This document shows positions 1-7,671 of a DNA stretch of 43,732 nt, in pieces. The position numbers and the translations under genes were made by a program. A model generated the notes under the pieces. That model was not told where the DNA came from. It saw only the letters and a list, made by a program, of their open reading frames with translations, and made no database searches. The stretch spans positions 1 through 43,732 of the forward strand of contig NZ_FMAH01000015.1 in NCBI RefSeq assembly GCF_900094545.1, in the 5' to 3' direction. The stretch is from Martinezella miluonensis (lineage in GTDB: Bacteria > Pseudomonadota > Alphaproteobacteria > Rhizobiales > Rhizobiaceae). Within the stretch, counting starts at the first letter, position 1, and each line of letters starts with the position of its first letter.

Positions 1-800
1 CAGCTTGCCTGCTGTGGCGCGCTGATAATCGCTCCGACCTGGGGCGGAAAGCACGGCAAGCAGCCGGTAGCTACACCACCTACATGGACACGATCTGGCG
101 TTTTGCCGAACGTCTCCTTAAACGCCCGGATGAAGTAGCTTCGCGATAGCTGGCATGCAGCCGCGAGCTCCACGATCGAGACGTGTTCAGATGCATGCGA
201 AGTCAAGAACTCGAGAGCTCTCCTCTCTTGCCACGGTGCAAGAATGCCGCTCCTTTTCGATGAAAAGTGCTGGTTTCCATATGTCTGCGTAAGATGCGTC
301 AGCAGGGCGAGACCAATCTGCTCCAGGAATAGCGGATTGGGAGAGCGGTGACTGACCAGATAGGGTAAAATTGCCTGCGCGAGACCCAGCATGACCTGGT
401 CTGTGGTTCCCGGAGGACATTCAAAGCCATCAAACTCCGCCCGTCCCAATTCATCAAGAAATGCGCGAACAAGTGGCAGCGGAATATTAAACCGAACATT
501 GTCAAATGGAGAGAGGTGATGGCATTGCCATTCTTCTCTGAGGTCGGTTATCGCAATTGCCGACTTCGGATGCCCACCTTCGAACAACAGCTCGCCGTTT
601 CGCCAAAGGCGATGCATTTTAAAATCAGCAAGTTGGACAATAACGGATACGGCTTCCTCACGCTTGCTCGGCGGTGCGATCGGCAGATCGTCTTTGTCGT
701 AGCTAAGGCGCGTTACGGTGATCTCAGATGTTTTGACGGTCCATCGATTGACCTTTTTCGCGAAAATTTGCGAGGTAGTATCGGAGACACTCTCCAACAT
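1..800 (-). pseudogene. AraC-family regulator A', C-terminus lost or replaced, runs off left edge
   Basis: An open minus-strand frame runs from ATG at 800 to the left edge with no stop, about 266 codons. From about residue 30 it aligns closely by eye with the AraC gene at 7672-8562. Shared landmarks are the YDKDDLPI, EGGHPK, CHHLSPFDNVRF and LAPWQE segments and the first helix-turn-helix (SRSYFIRAFKETFGKTP, around positions 105-160). After FGKTP the similarity stops. The paralogue continues with a second helix-turn-helix, but here the frame reads about 35 unrelated residues and neither other frame restores the motif. A GTGGAG-like ribosome site precedes the ATG. It lies 89 bp downstream of AraC B', the same spacing as the copy-2 pair. 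With one DNA-binding helix pair missing it is probably inactive, unless the true end lies outside the window. The family role is ligand-responsive transcription control. Confidence 0.75.
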
Positions 801-889
801 TATGCTCCACAACGCTGTGCCTGAATGGCACCAGAAAAATGATAAGCTTGCTGCAAAATTCTATGGTCTTCGCCTGCGCCATCCGGAAG

Positions 890-2050
890 CTAATTGACTC
901 TCTTGGCCCTCCAAACGGCAGGCGTTACACCGACTTCCCGCGCGAATACCTTGGCGAAATGGCTCTGCTCGGCGAATCCGCACACTTTTGCGATTTCCTC
1001 AAACGTCAATTGATGCTCTGAGAGAAGCTCCTTGGCGGCCTCAACTCTCGCCCGCAAAAGCCATTGATTGGCAGTGAGCCCCGTAGCCTTTTTAAAGGTT
1101 TGTGAAAACTGTCTTACCGAAAGGCCCGTAATTGCCGCCACGTCCGCAATGGACAATTGGCGCGACAGATTGTGTTGCATGAAGTGCTTGGCCATCGACG
1201 CCACCCGATGACCGGTTACGACCACGTCATTCTTCAACGACTTTGGGTCGGGGAAATCCTGCAACAAGTGGGTGCAAATCGCAATTCCCAAATGGCGCAG
1301 GATGGCCTGGGAGGAAGAAAGCTCTCGCTCAAACAGGGACAGTAACACCAGTCCAAGGTTGCTGACCACTGGATCAAGTTCTGCCCTTCTGCATCGAAGA
1401 GCGTCACCATCCAGGCCCGGAGAAAGTTCTGCAACCTCCGCAATGAACGCTTTTGGCATTGTGATTGCGATTGATGACAATGTCGTTTGCAGTGCTACGG
1501 CTGCTCCATCCCGTAAATCTATAACGCAGATGGAGCCACGACAACAAAAGCGCGGCGGCGCGAGGCTTCCATCAGCCCTGATATCACAGTGGATCGCGTC
1601 GTCGAGGTAAAGCATCAGAAAGTATGCGTCGCAGCGGGGTAGCCTAATATGGGACGTCGCATCCGAACTGACAGGCCTGAATATTTTCGTCACCTCGATC
1701 GGGGAGGAGCGGACGGGTACAGCTTGGAGCGAATACGTCTCCGAAACTCCCAGGAACGGGGCAAGAGAAATGAATTCTGGATGACTGAGATTCAATGTCT
1801 CTCCTCCGAGGTCTAGCGCTCCGTGGACCTCGATTACAGACAGGCCTAACCGACTGTCATCTCTGCTCTCGTTTGGGAGAATGTCAAGCCTGTGCGGCGT
1901 TATGTTAAGGCCAAAAAACCTATAGATACTTATAGATAATGGGGGGCTACGGCGAAAGCAGCTTTGTCGCGAGGCGCCCGAAGAAAGCAAGCCGGCATCA
2001 AAGGCATTTCGACAAACCAAGTAGCTTTCGACAATATCCTCCGCCGCCAT
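890..2050 (-). CDS. AraC-family transcriptional regulator B'
   Basis: This 386-residue protein has a typical C-terminal AraC double helix-turn-helix at about residues 299-386, ending VGVTPAVWR. The middle (about 95-285) is the ligand-binding or dimerisation part. It resembles the AraC protein at 6659-7582: shared CDAY, RGxICxVDLR, LSxxxIxxPKA-type and HLL segments. The first 90 residues have no counterpart in that paralogue, and the DNA there is AT-rich with a TATAGATA repeat near 1920, so the real start may be downstream of 2050. It is transcribed away from the hydrolase gene at 2146 and probably controls it, with AraC A' as the next gene. Family membership is certain; ligand and targets are unknown. 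Confidence 0.9.
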   Translation of the reverse strand: MAAEDIVESYLVCRNAFDAGLLSSGASRQSCFRRSPPLSISIYRFFGLNITPHRLDILPNESRDDSRLGLSVIEVHGALDLGGETLNLSHPEFISLAPFLGVSETYSLQAVPVRSSPIEVTKIFRPVSSDATSHIRLPRCDAYFLMLYLDDAIHCDIRADGSLAPPRFCCRGSICVIDLRDGAAVALQTTLSSIAITMPKAFIAEVAELSPGLDGDALRCRRAELDPVVSNLGLVLLSLFERELSSSQAILRHLGIAICTHLLQDFPDPKSLKNDVVVTGHRVASMAKHFMQHNLSRQLSIADVAAITGLSVRQFSQTFKKATGLTANQWLLRARVEAAKELLSEHQLTFEEIAKVCGFAEQSHFAKVFAREVGVTPAVWRAKRVN

Positions 2051-2145
2051 TGTGCTAGCAGGACAAAATCCTTCATTTGGCGCGCCGTGCTGCTCTCGGA
2101 TTCATCGGAAGTGACAATGCCGCCACAAAGCCCATCGAGGTGCCA

Positions 2146-2775
2146 ATGGTCGACATACCCCTCCTATCTCCTGCAGACTGCGCTTTGGTTCTTGTCGATC
2201 CGCAGGCCGGTCTCGCGTTTGCCGCCGGGTCTGCTGATAGACAGGCTTTGCGGAGCAACCTTATTGCGTTGGCCAAGACTGCCGTCGCCTTCTCATTGCC
2301 TGTTATCGTCAGCACCTCTGCATCGAAGGTGTATAGTGGGCCGCTTATGCCGCCGCTGAGATCCGCCTTGAAGGACGTCGCGCCAATTGAACGCCGAAAC
2401 ATGAATCTCTGGGAGGACGAGGCTGCTCGTGCTGCCGTTACAGGCGCCGGTAAAAAAGTCTTGGTTTTCGCCGGTCTGCTTACGGAAGCTTGCGTTAGCT
2501 TTCCGGTCCTGTCGGCGTTGGCCGATGGCTACAAGGTTTTTGTCGCTTCAGATGCGTGCGCGGGTATGACGGTTGCCAGCCATGACGCGGCCCTACGCCG
2601 GATGGAAGCTGCTGGAGCGACGATGACGTCCTGGCTGCAGTTTCTGCTGGAATTGCAGCGAGACTGGACGAGACATGAAACTTATGAGGCAGCGCGGGCG
2701 ATCGTCGTTGAGCATGGAGGTGGCTATGGCATCGGCCTGGACTATGCACGCGATATGATCAAGCCGCCGCAGTAA
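2146..2775 (+). CDS. Isochorismatase-fold cysteine hydrolase (YcaC-like), copy 1
   Basis: A 209-residue isochorismatase-superfamily hydrolase. These enzymes use a Cys-Asp-Lys/Arg type site to hydrolyse amides or related bonds; YcaC itself has no settled substrate. Visible are the acidic residue in VLVDPQ (Asp18), basic residues near the NLWED motif (Arg83/84) and the nucleophile Cys116 in LLTEACVSFP. The late LELQRDW motif is typical of the YcaC group. I chose ATG 2146, preceded by GAGG, because the copy-2 paralogue starts its homology there; an upstream ATG at 2077 would add 23 residues. It is divergent from AraC B' with a short shared promoter region. It is clearly paralogous to the gene at 8975-9631. 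Confidence 0.88.
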   Translation: MVDIPLLSPADCALVLVDPQAGLAFAAGSADRQALRSNLIALAKTAVAFSLPVIVSTSASKVYSGPLMPPLRSALKDVAPIERRNMNLWEDEAARAAVTGAGKKVLVFAGLLTEACVSFPVLSALADGYKVFVASDACAGMTVASHDAALRRMEAAGATMTSWLQFLLELQRDWTRHETYEAARAIVVEHGGGYGIGLDYARDMIKPPQ

Positions 2776-2793
2776 AGTGAACAAGCCGATTGG

Positions 2794-3162
2794 GACCGGT
2801 GTGATCCCGCTGGGGATCGCTTGTTCGGTGCGGATGGGCGGCGCAAGGTTCTCGGCATCCACACAAAGTAGATGCCACTTGGCACCGACTTAGGTCTGAA
2901 TCTGCTTGCGGAACGGACCGAACGCTTCACGGCTGCAGATCTGGAAGACCTGACAAGACGAGCCGGGTTGATTGCGCTGCGAGAGGACCTGCCGGCCTCA
3001 TTGGTAATTGCCGCGCAATTCGGGAAGGCGCTACGTGAAGCCAGGCCATCGGTGACCCCGGAAGTTGAGCGGGAATATGAAGAAATGGTTGGGACGCTAC
3101 GTCAGAAAGCACCGCAGGCTCGACAGATCGGGTTCCTGCCGCGTGTTTCTGCGACACGATAA
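2794..3162 (+). pseudogene. Remnant of a CDC48-type AAA ATPase
   Basis: The frame from 2872 encodes the end of a CDC48/p97-like AAA ATPase: MPLGTDLGLNLLAERT, then FTAADLEDLTRRAGLIALRE, then ARPSVTPEVEREYEEM. This is the C-terminal lid of the AAA module and what follows it. Upstream, the same frame reads DGRRKVLGIHTK and hits a TAG at 2869-2871 exactly where the family continues without a break. Still further upstream the family sequence (NRPDLIDPALLRPGR) is only faintly recognisable, scattered over frames. Walker A and B are absent. It is a decayed 3' fragment, evidence of a past deletion or rearrangement between the hydrolase gene and the DUF2188 gene. Confidence 0.8.
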
Positions 3163-3173
3163 GGGAAGTTGCT

Positions 3174-3413
3174 ATGATTTTAGTCTATCACATCGCCCGT
3201 CATGGAGACGGTTGGGCATATCGGTTGGACGATACATGGTCTGAGGAATTCGCCAGCCATAAGACAGCATTCGCGGCAGCGAAATCGGCTGCGCTGCGCC
3301 ATAGGCTTTCCGGTCGTGATGCCCACATCGAGTTTGAAGACAAGGAAGGCGTTTGGCATCGGGAGGTCATTTTCGCAGACGACCGGCCGGAGACAACGGT
3401 GGCAGACGAATAA
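3174..3413 (+). CDS. DUF2188-like small protein
   Basis: A 79-residue soluble protein. Its pattern (YHIARHGDGWAYRLDD, then a FASHKTAFAAAKSAA helix, then GRDAHIEFEDKEGVW) matches the compact DUF2188 family, whose function is unknown. An AAGGGA ribosome site lies 6-8 bases before the ATG. It sits 11 bp after the broken AAA ATPase and may once have been its operon partner. No signal peptide, membrane segment or catalytic motif is visible. Confidence 0.75.
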   Translation: MILVYHIARHGDGWAYRLDDTWSEEFASHKTAFAAAKSAALRHRLSGRDAHIEFEDKEGVWHREVIFADDRPETTVADE

Positions 3414-3800
3414 AATTGCGCGCGACCGCGACCTTGTGATGAGGCGCTTTTTCCTATTCGTCTGGCATTCAAATGCTTTTCATCCGGAAAGCTGCTTCAT
3501 GCCTAGCCTTCCGAAAACTTTCTGGTGCTATCCGCAAGATGCGGCACCGCGAACAGGTGGAGGGGGCGCCAACTGCTAGACCTCGGCTGGTGCCCCCGAA
3601 CAAACTTCATGGGGCAGCCTGCCGGACGTGACTTGAAGCAGGCTTCGGATGTCATTCGTGCCTATGACAAATCGATTGTCGTCTCCAGTTGAAACGTCCA
3701 ATACGGGCCAGCTTGCATTGCAGTAAAGGTCCAGATCAGGGGGAGCGCTTGGGCTTCTTTGCCTGAGAGACACGAAAGTAAACTGCGGGAGGAACATTGA
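3414..3800. other. Intergenic, no recognisable gene
   Basis: Short open frames exist on both strands here, including a 73-codon minus-strand frame at 3576-3797, but none has a good ribosome site or recognisable family signature. The stretch separates the DUF2188 gene from the response regulator region. Confidence 0.5.
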
Positions 3801-3977
3801 GTGGGTCCGTCAAGCGAGAAATATAAGGTCGTATTTCAGATTAGATTGCCTGCCTGCAGGTGGGATCGCACGCTGGCGCAGATGTTGCCAGATCGTTTCC
3901 GACGTGCGACGAAGCAAGGGAATCCACTCATGGTATCTTATGCCAAGAATATCTATGAAAAATTGCAACAAACATAG
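3801..3977 (+). CDS. Possible small protein, 58 aa, unrecognised
   Basis: A GTG at 3801 follows a GGGAGGA sequence by about 8 bases and opens a 58-codon frame. The product is basic, with YKVVFQIRLP near the start and RFRRATKQGNP in the middle, and no membrane segment. It ends 63 bp before the receiver-domain gene. I do not recognise it. A longer overlapping frame without a good start also exists, so coding status is uncertain. Confidence 0.3.
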   Translation: MGPSSEKYKVVFQIRLPACRWDRTLAQMLPDRFRRATKQGNPLMVSYAKNIYEKLQQT

Positions 3978-4040
3978 CGCTTATTGGGATTCGATCATTG
4001 ACGGAGATTGTGGAGAACTAGCCGCAGGCAGAAAGAGGAA

Positions 4041-4421
4041 ATGCAGCGCGCACCTTTGATTGGGATCATCGACGATGATCGGGATATACCTGCTGCCCTT
4101 GGCAGCTTGGTGCGGTCAATCGGGTATAGAGCCGAGTGCTTCTATTCCGGTGAGCAAATACTCGCGCGTTCTGATTTAAGCCTATTTTCCTGTATCATTA
4201 GTGACATACATATGCCGGGTCTATCAGGAATAGAATTAGTTCAGCTTCTCCATGGTGTCGTTCCGGAGCTACCCGTTATTTTGATGACCGGTCGGATAGA
4301 GCAGGCTTTAACGCAGCAGGCTGCAGCTTGTGGCGCGATTTCGCTTATAATGAAGCCATTTACGACAGAAGACATTGTTCAAAAATTGAGCCTGGCGATA
4401 GCATCGCGTTCTCGTGCCTAG
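4041..4421 (+). CDS. Single-domain response regulator (receiver only)
   Basis: A 126-residue stand-alone receiver domain. It has the acidic pair in IIDDDRD (residues 9-14), phosphoacceptor Asp55 in ISDIHMPG, Thr83 in LMTGR and Lys105 in MKPF, so it should be phosphorylated. It has no output domain and would work as a phosphate shuttle or by protein contact, as CheY- or Spo0F-like proteins do. The ATG at 4041 follows AAAGAGGA closely; a TTG at 4008 would add 11 residues. It converges on the FixJ-type gene and both stops lie in the same CTAG. The only histidine kinase in the window is at 30465-31691. Local base composition is more AT-rich than the flanks. Confidence 0.88.
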   Translation: MQRAPLIGIIDDDRDIPAALGSLVRSIGYRAECFYSGEQILARSDLSLFSCIISDIHMPGLSGIELVQLLHGVVPELPVILMTGRIEQALTQQAAACGAISLIMKPFTTEDIVQKLSLAIASRSRA

Positions 4422-5059
4422 AGCCCCTCGGAGGCATTTGGCAGATCGAGTTGCGCTGCCATTTTTACGAGATCTGCTAAGGTTCGAGCTTCCATCTTCC
4501 GCATGACAGAGCCGCGATGGATTTTGACCGTGACCTCGCTAAGAGCGAGCTTTCCAGCAACTTGCTTGTTCATTAAACCCTTGGATACGAGCGTCATGAC
4601 CTGCTTCTCTCGCTGACTGAGTTCAGCAAAGCGTGCCCTGACGACAATGAGTTCGCCGGCTTGCTGCCGTCTTCGGCGATCGATCTCCAAGGCAGACGCG
4701 ACTGCATCCAACAAGTCTTGATCGCGGAATGGCTTTGCCAAAAAATCGACGGCTCCGGCCTTCATTGCGCGGACGGTCATGGGGATATCGCCATGACCGG
4801 TGATAAAAACCGTCGGAATAGATGACCCGCTTCGAGTTAGCTGTTCGTGGAAGTCAAGCCCGCTGAGCCCGGGAAGCCTGACATCAACGACCAGACAACT
4901 GATGGCATCCGGTCTATCTGCTTCAAAAAACTCCCCAGCACTTCCAAAGAGGCGTGTCTTCAAACCTACCGACCGGAGAAGGCTGTCCAGAGAGAATCTC
5001 ACATCCTCGTCATCTTCGACGATATGGACAACCGTCTCATCACGAACTGAAATAGTCAT
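4418..5059 (-). CDS. FixJ-family response regulator (receiver + LuxR HTH)
   Basis: A 213-residue two-domain regulator. The receiver (about 8-125) has the acidic pocket in IVEDDEDV, phosphoacceptor Asp59 in VVDVRLPG, Thr in FITGHGD and Lys in LAKPF. A Q-linker leads to a LuxR/NarL helix-turn-helix at about 145-205 (LSQREKQVMTLVSKG, then VTVKIHR). That is the FixJ/NodW layout, acting as a phosphorylation-dependent transcription factor. No kinase gene is adjacent, so it is an orphan here; the PAS kinase at 30465-31691 is of a type that could pair with it. Its ATG overlaps by four bases the stop of a possible 52-codon upstream frame. It is convergent with the single-domain receiver gene. Confidence 0.92.
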   Translation of the reverse strand: MTISVRDETVVHIVEDDEDVRFSLDSLLRSVGLKTRLFGSAGEFFEADRPDAISCLVVDVRLPGLSGLDFHEQLTRSGSSIPTVFITGHGDIPMTVRAMKAGAVDFLAKPFRDQDLLDAVASALEIDRRRRQQAGELIVVRARFAELSQREKQVMTLVSKGLMNKQVAGKLALSEVTVKIHRGSVMRKMEARTLADLVKMAAQLDLPNASEGL

Positions 5060-5214
5060 CGACGTAAAAGCGCCGGTAAACGGCGCTTCCCGCTATCATT
5101 GAACGGCAGCAAAAGGTCGCCGGAGATTTTTTGAAGCGCGCCCGGCCGAGTGTCATAGAGCCGGGCATGATCGCGCATAGTCCCCATCAGCATAGCGTAA
5201 TCCTCCGGAGCCAT
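5056..5214 (-). CDS. Possible 52-aa protein coupled to the FixJ-type gene
   Basis: A minus-strand frame starts at ATG 5214 (MAPEDYAMLMGTM) and stops at TGA 5056-5058, which overlaps the FixJ-type ATG as ATGA. That is the geometry of translational coupling. The peptide is soluble and basic at its end (GKRRLPALLRR). The ribosome site is weak and I recognise no family. It may be a real small protein, a coupling leader, or the tail of a lost gene. Confidence 0.35.
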   Translation of the reverse strand: MAPEDYAMLMGTMRDHARLYDTRPGALQKISGDLLLPFNDSGKRRLPALLRR

Positions 5215-5454
5215 TTTCAGAGCTTTTGCCGGTACTTATCATCGCTACACTAAGGTCGCTATAGGCGCGGGTTTAAAGTGATTGTATCCGTCAATTCACA
5301 GCACTTTTGTTCAAAAACTTGCCCATGTCGCTATGCTGATATGGTGCGGCTGGCTGTCATCAACGCAGCGTTCTACATGAGCGCTCACTATGAACAAACT
5401 GGGAATTGATCCTGCTGTCGGAAGACATGTCGCGCATATCAAGCAGTCGACGTG
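5215..5454. other. Intergenic between AraC gene and FixJ-type gene
   Basis: It presumably holds the promoter for the minus-strand FixJ-type gene and the 3' flank of the next AraC gene. It is AT-rich in places. I see no further gene and no convincing hairpin. Confidence 0.4.
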
Positions 5455-6363
5455 TTACGCCAACCGCCGGCGCCATGATCCCGGTGGCTCGCCAAAATGA
5501 ACTGCGAATACACGGCTGAAATGCGATTGATCAGCAAAGCCACATTTGGCTGCAATATGCTCAAGTGACAAAGATCTATCGATCAGGAGTTGCTTTGATA
5601 GCTCAATTCTAGCATTCGTGATCCAGCGATAGGGCGTTACGCCGGTACTTTCCTTGAAGGCTCGCGCAAATGCGGATCTGGACATGTTGCACTCTTCAGC
5701 CAGCGATTCGACGCTTAGATCATGGTCCAAGTGATTTAAAATGAGTTCTTTGGCAAGGTTCTGATTACGGCGGGACAAGCCACCCCGCGCCAGGCGCCGC
5801 CGGCGGGTGGCGACTCCATATGTGTCTACCAGGTGAATTCCGATGGCCAAAGCGAGCCGTTCGCGTATCAAGCTGGATTGATATGAGAGTGTAAGCGCGT
5901 TTATCAAACCGCCCAAGACCGGGTCTGGCGTCGAAATAGTCCTGCGCAGCTCAAGCACGCTTTCCATATTGGCGTCGTCTGCAAGTTGAGCGAGCACATC
6001 CGGATCTATTTGAATAAGAGCAAAGTTGAACGTGCCAGACAAATTGGCCTTGTAGTCCTCGTCAAGGGTTCGAATGTAAACGTCTTGTTCGAGAAAAGTA
6101 TGTCGCTGCGTATGGTGCTCGTGGTGAATCTCTCTATGGTGGCCTCCGCTCATGGAGATACCAATCAAATGCGCGTTTGACGACGCCGATGCGTGGACGC
6201 TATGGGGCGCTTCTCCGCTCTTGCGGTAGAAATGCATAGCTGCACCAACAAAATGCAGATCTTCGCTCAAGCTTGTTGTTGAACAACCAAACGAATCGAC
6301 AAGACGTCTCCCGCCCGCCATAAGACCAACCGCTAATATGCTCCGATCAGTCAAGAATTCCAT
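5455..6363 (-). CDS. AraC-family transcriptional regulator C
   Basis: A 302-residue AraC protein. The C-terminal double helix-turn-helix covers about residues 216-302, with SRSAFARAFKESTGVTPYRW and ending FGEPPGSWRRR. The N-terminal half has a His-rich stretch (GGHHREIHHEHHTQRH, around residues 74-89), which could bind metal or simply be a loop. It is less similar to the A and B pairs than they are to their own counterparts. It is divergent from AraC B (6659) across about 295 bp, so the two may cross-regulate. Effector unknown. Confidence 0.9.
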   Translation of the reverse strand: MEFLTDRSILAVGLMAGGRRLVDSFGCSTTSLSEDLHFVGAAMHFYRKSGEAPHSVHASASSNAHLIGISMSGGHHREIHHEHHTQRHTFLEQDVYIRTLDEDYKANLSGTFNFALIQIDPDVLAQLADDANMESVLELRRTISTPDPVLGGLINALTLSYQSSLIRERLALAIGIHLVDTYGVATRRRRLARGGLSRRNQNLAKELILNHLDHDLSVESLAEECNMSRSAFARAFKESTGVTPYRWITNARIELSKQLLIDRSLSLEHIAAKCGFADQSHFSRVFAVHFGEPPGSWRRRLA

Positions 6364-6658
6364 ACATCGTTCTAGCTGTCAAAGGATAATGGCATCGAGA
6401 TGCCTTGGTCCAATTGGATTCGCCAATTTCAAGGGAATGGTACTAGCTGGCGCTGGTTCATCGTTGCTCTTGGCAGCCTTTCATGGCCGCCTTCCACGTG
6501 TCGTGAACGGAAACACGGACAAGTGATCGCATCCTTATCAAACTGACTATGAATCCCAATTGATCAGGGTGATTGTCGGCGTTGCCTGAGATCAGCACCT
6601 GGATTATGGTCCCCGCCGACACCCAGCGTCGACAGCTAAAATAGCCGAAAAGAGACGA

Positions 6659-7582
6659 ATGCGGGGAAGGGTCTTGACCATGCATTGCCAGGAAATCGGG
6701 TGGGTCGGCCTCAGTTTCGGTGTTCCGGAAGCCCCGTGCCTCAGTACTATTCCAATTAAATCGGCCGCGTTCTCGGTGACAAGAATTAGGCGTCAGCTTG
6801 CGGTGGGCGAAGAAGCTAAAGCCGAGCTACCTGCTTGCGACGCATATTTGCTGCTGCTTTATCTCCATGAGGCGCACCATTCGGATGTTGGGCCGAATGG
6901 TGCACTGACGCACATTCGCCGTTACGGGCGAGGTGCCATTTGTCTCGTGGATTTGCGCAAGGGGGCGTCGATCACGTTGCGCAGTAGTTTGAATGCTCTG
7001 GCTTTCGTATTGCCGAGGGCCCTGTTCAACGAAGTTGCGGAAATGTCTTCTGCTACCAAGCTGCACCGCTTGCACTGGAGGGCGGGTGAACCCGACGTTG
7101 TCCTCAGCAATCTCGGAGTGGCGTTATTGCCGCTGTTTGAGACAACCGGCTTGCTTACACCTTTGCTGCTGCAACACATGGCAACGGCTGTTTGCGCACA
7201 TCTCCTGCACGATTACCGCGATGAGACGCTTCGCAACGGTGTCTCCCAGAGTTCATTGTCCATCCGTCAGGAGAAGGCGGCAAAGGAATACATGCTGGAA
7301 AAGCTGGGAGAGGGACTATCGATTTCCGCTGTTGCCGCGGCAGCTGGGCTTTCAGCGAACCACTTCTCGCAAGAGTTCAAGAAGGCGACTGGCTACACGC
7401 CCCATCAATGGCTGACACGGATGCGGATCAATCGGGCAAAGGAAATGCTCTCAGATGACAAGGTAGCGTTGAGAACGATCGCCGAGCATTGTGGTTTTAC
7501 GGATCAAAGCTATTTCACAAAGGTTTTCTCGCGAGAAACAGGCGTGACGCCGACGGCATGGCGTGAGGGTTTGATTCACTAG
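6659..7582 (+). CDS. AraC-family transcriptional regulator B
   Basis: A 307-residue AraC protein with a double helix-turn-helix at about residues 218-305 (LSISAVAAAAGLSANHFSQEF; GFTDQSYFTKVF; VTPTAW). From around residue 18 it aligns by eye with B' at 890-2050, through CDAYLLLLYLHEAHH and GRGAICLVDLRKGAS. ATG 6659 has a weak AGAG site; ATG 6680 with AAGGG upstream is an alternative. AraC A follows 89 bp downstream in the same direction, mirroring the B'-A' spacing in copy 1. It is probably co-transcribed with, or regulates, A and the hydrolase gene at 8975. Confidence 0.9.
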   Translation: MRGRVLTMHCQEIGWVGLSFGVPEAPCLSTIPIKSAAFSVTRIRRQLAVGEEAKAELPACDAYLLLLYLHEAHHSDVGPNGALTHIRRYGRGAICLVDLRKGASITLRSSLNALAFVLPRALFNEVAEMSSATKLHRLHWRAGEPDVVLSNLGVALLPLFETTGLLTPLLLQHMATAVCAHLLHDYRDETLRNGVSQSSLSIRQEKAAKEYMLEKLGEGLSISAVAAAAGLSANHFSQEFKKATGYTPHQWLTRMRINRAKEMLSDDKVALRTIAEHCGFTDQSYFTKVFSRETGVTPTAWREGLIH

Positions 7583-7671
7583 GTACTTTTTTTAAAAAAA
7601 CCGGTACATTTTACAAAAATTCCGGGGTAGTCTATCAATCTTAGCCAAAGGTTTGCGTTGAGGACGAGATT
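7583..7671. promoter_or_regulatory. B-A intergenic with perfect A/T palindrome and repeated GGTAC
   Basis: A perfect 14-bp palindrome of seven T then seven A lies at 7587-7600. It is bracketed by direct GGTAC repeats at 7582-7586 and 7603-7607. It could be a bent promoter element, an AraC half-site region or a weak terminator. The equivalent 89-bp gap of the other copy (801-889) lacks it. Confidence 0.35.

Noticed and set aside
1915..1942. TATAGATA direct repeat as an operator
   Set aside because: It lies inside the annotated B' coding region; it may only show that the true B' start is further downstream. No second evidence.
4008..4040. TTG start for the receiver-domain gene
   Set aside because: The GGAG is too close to the TTG, and the extra 11 residues (Arg-rich) are outside the receiver fold. 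ATG 4041 fits better.
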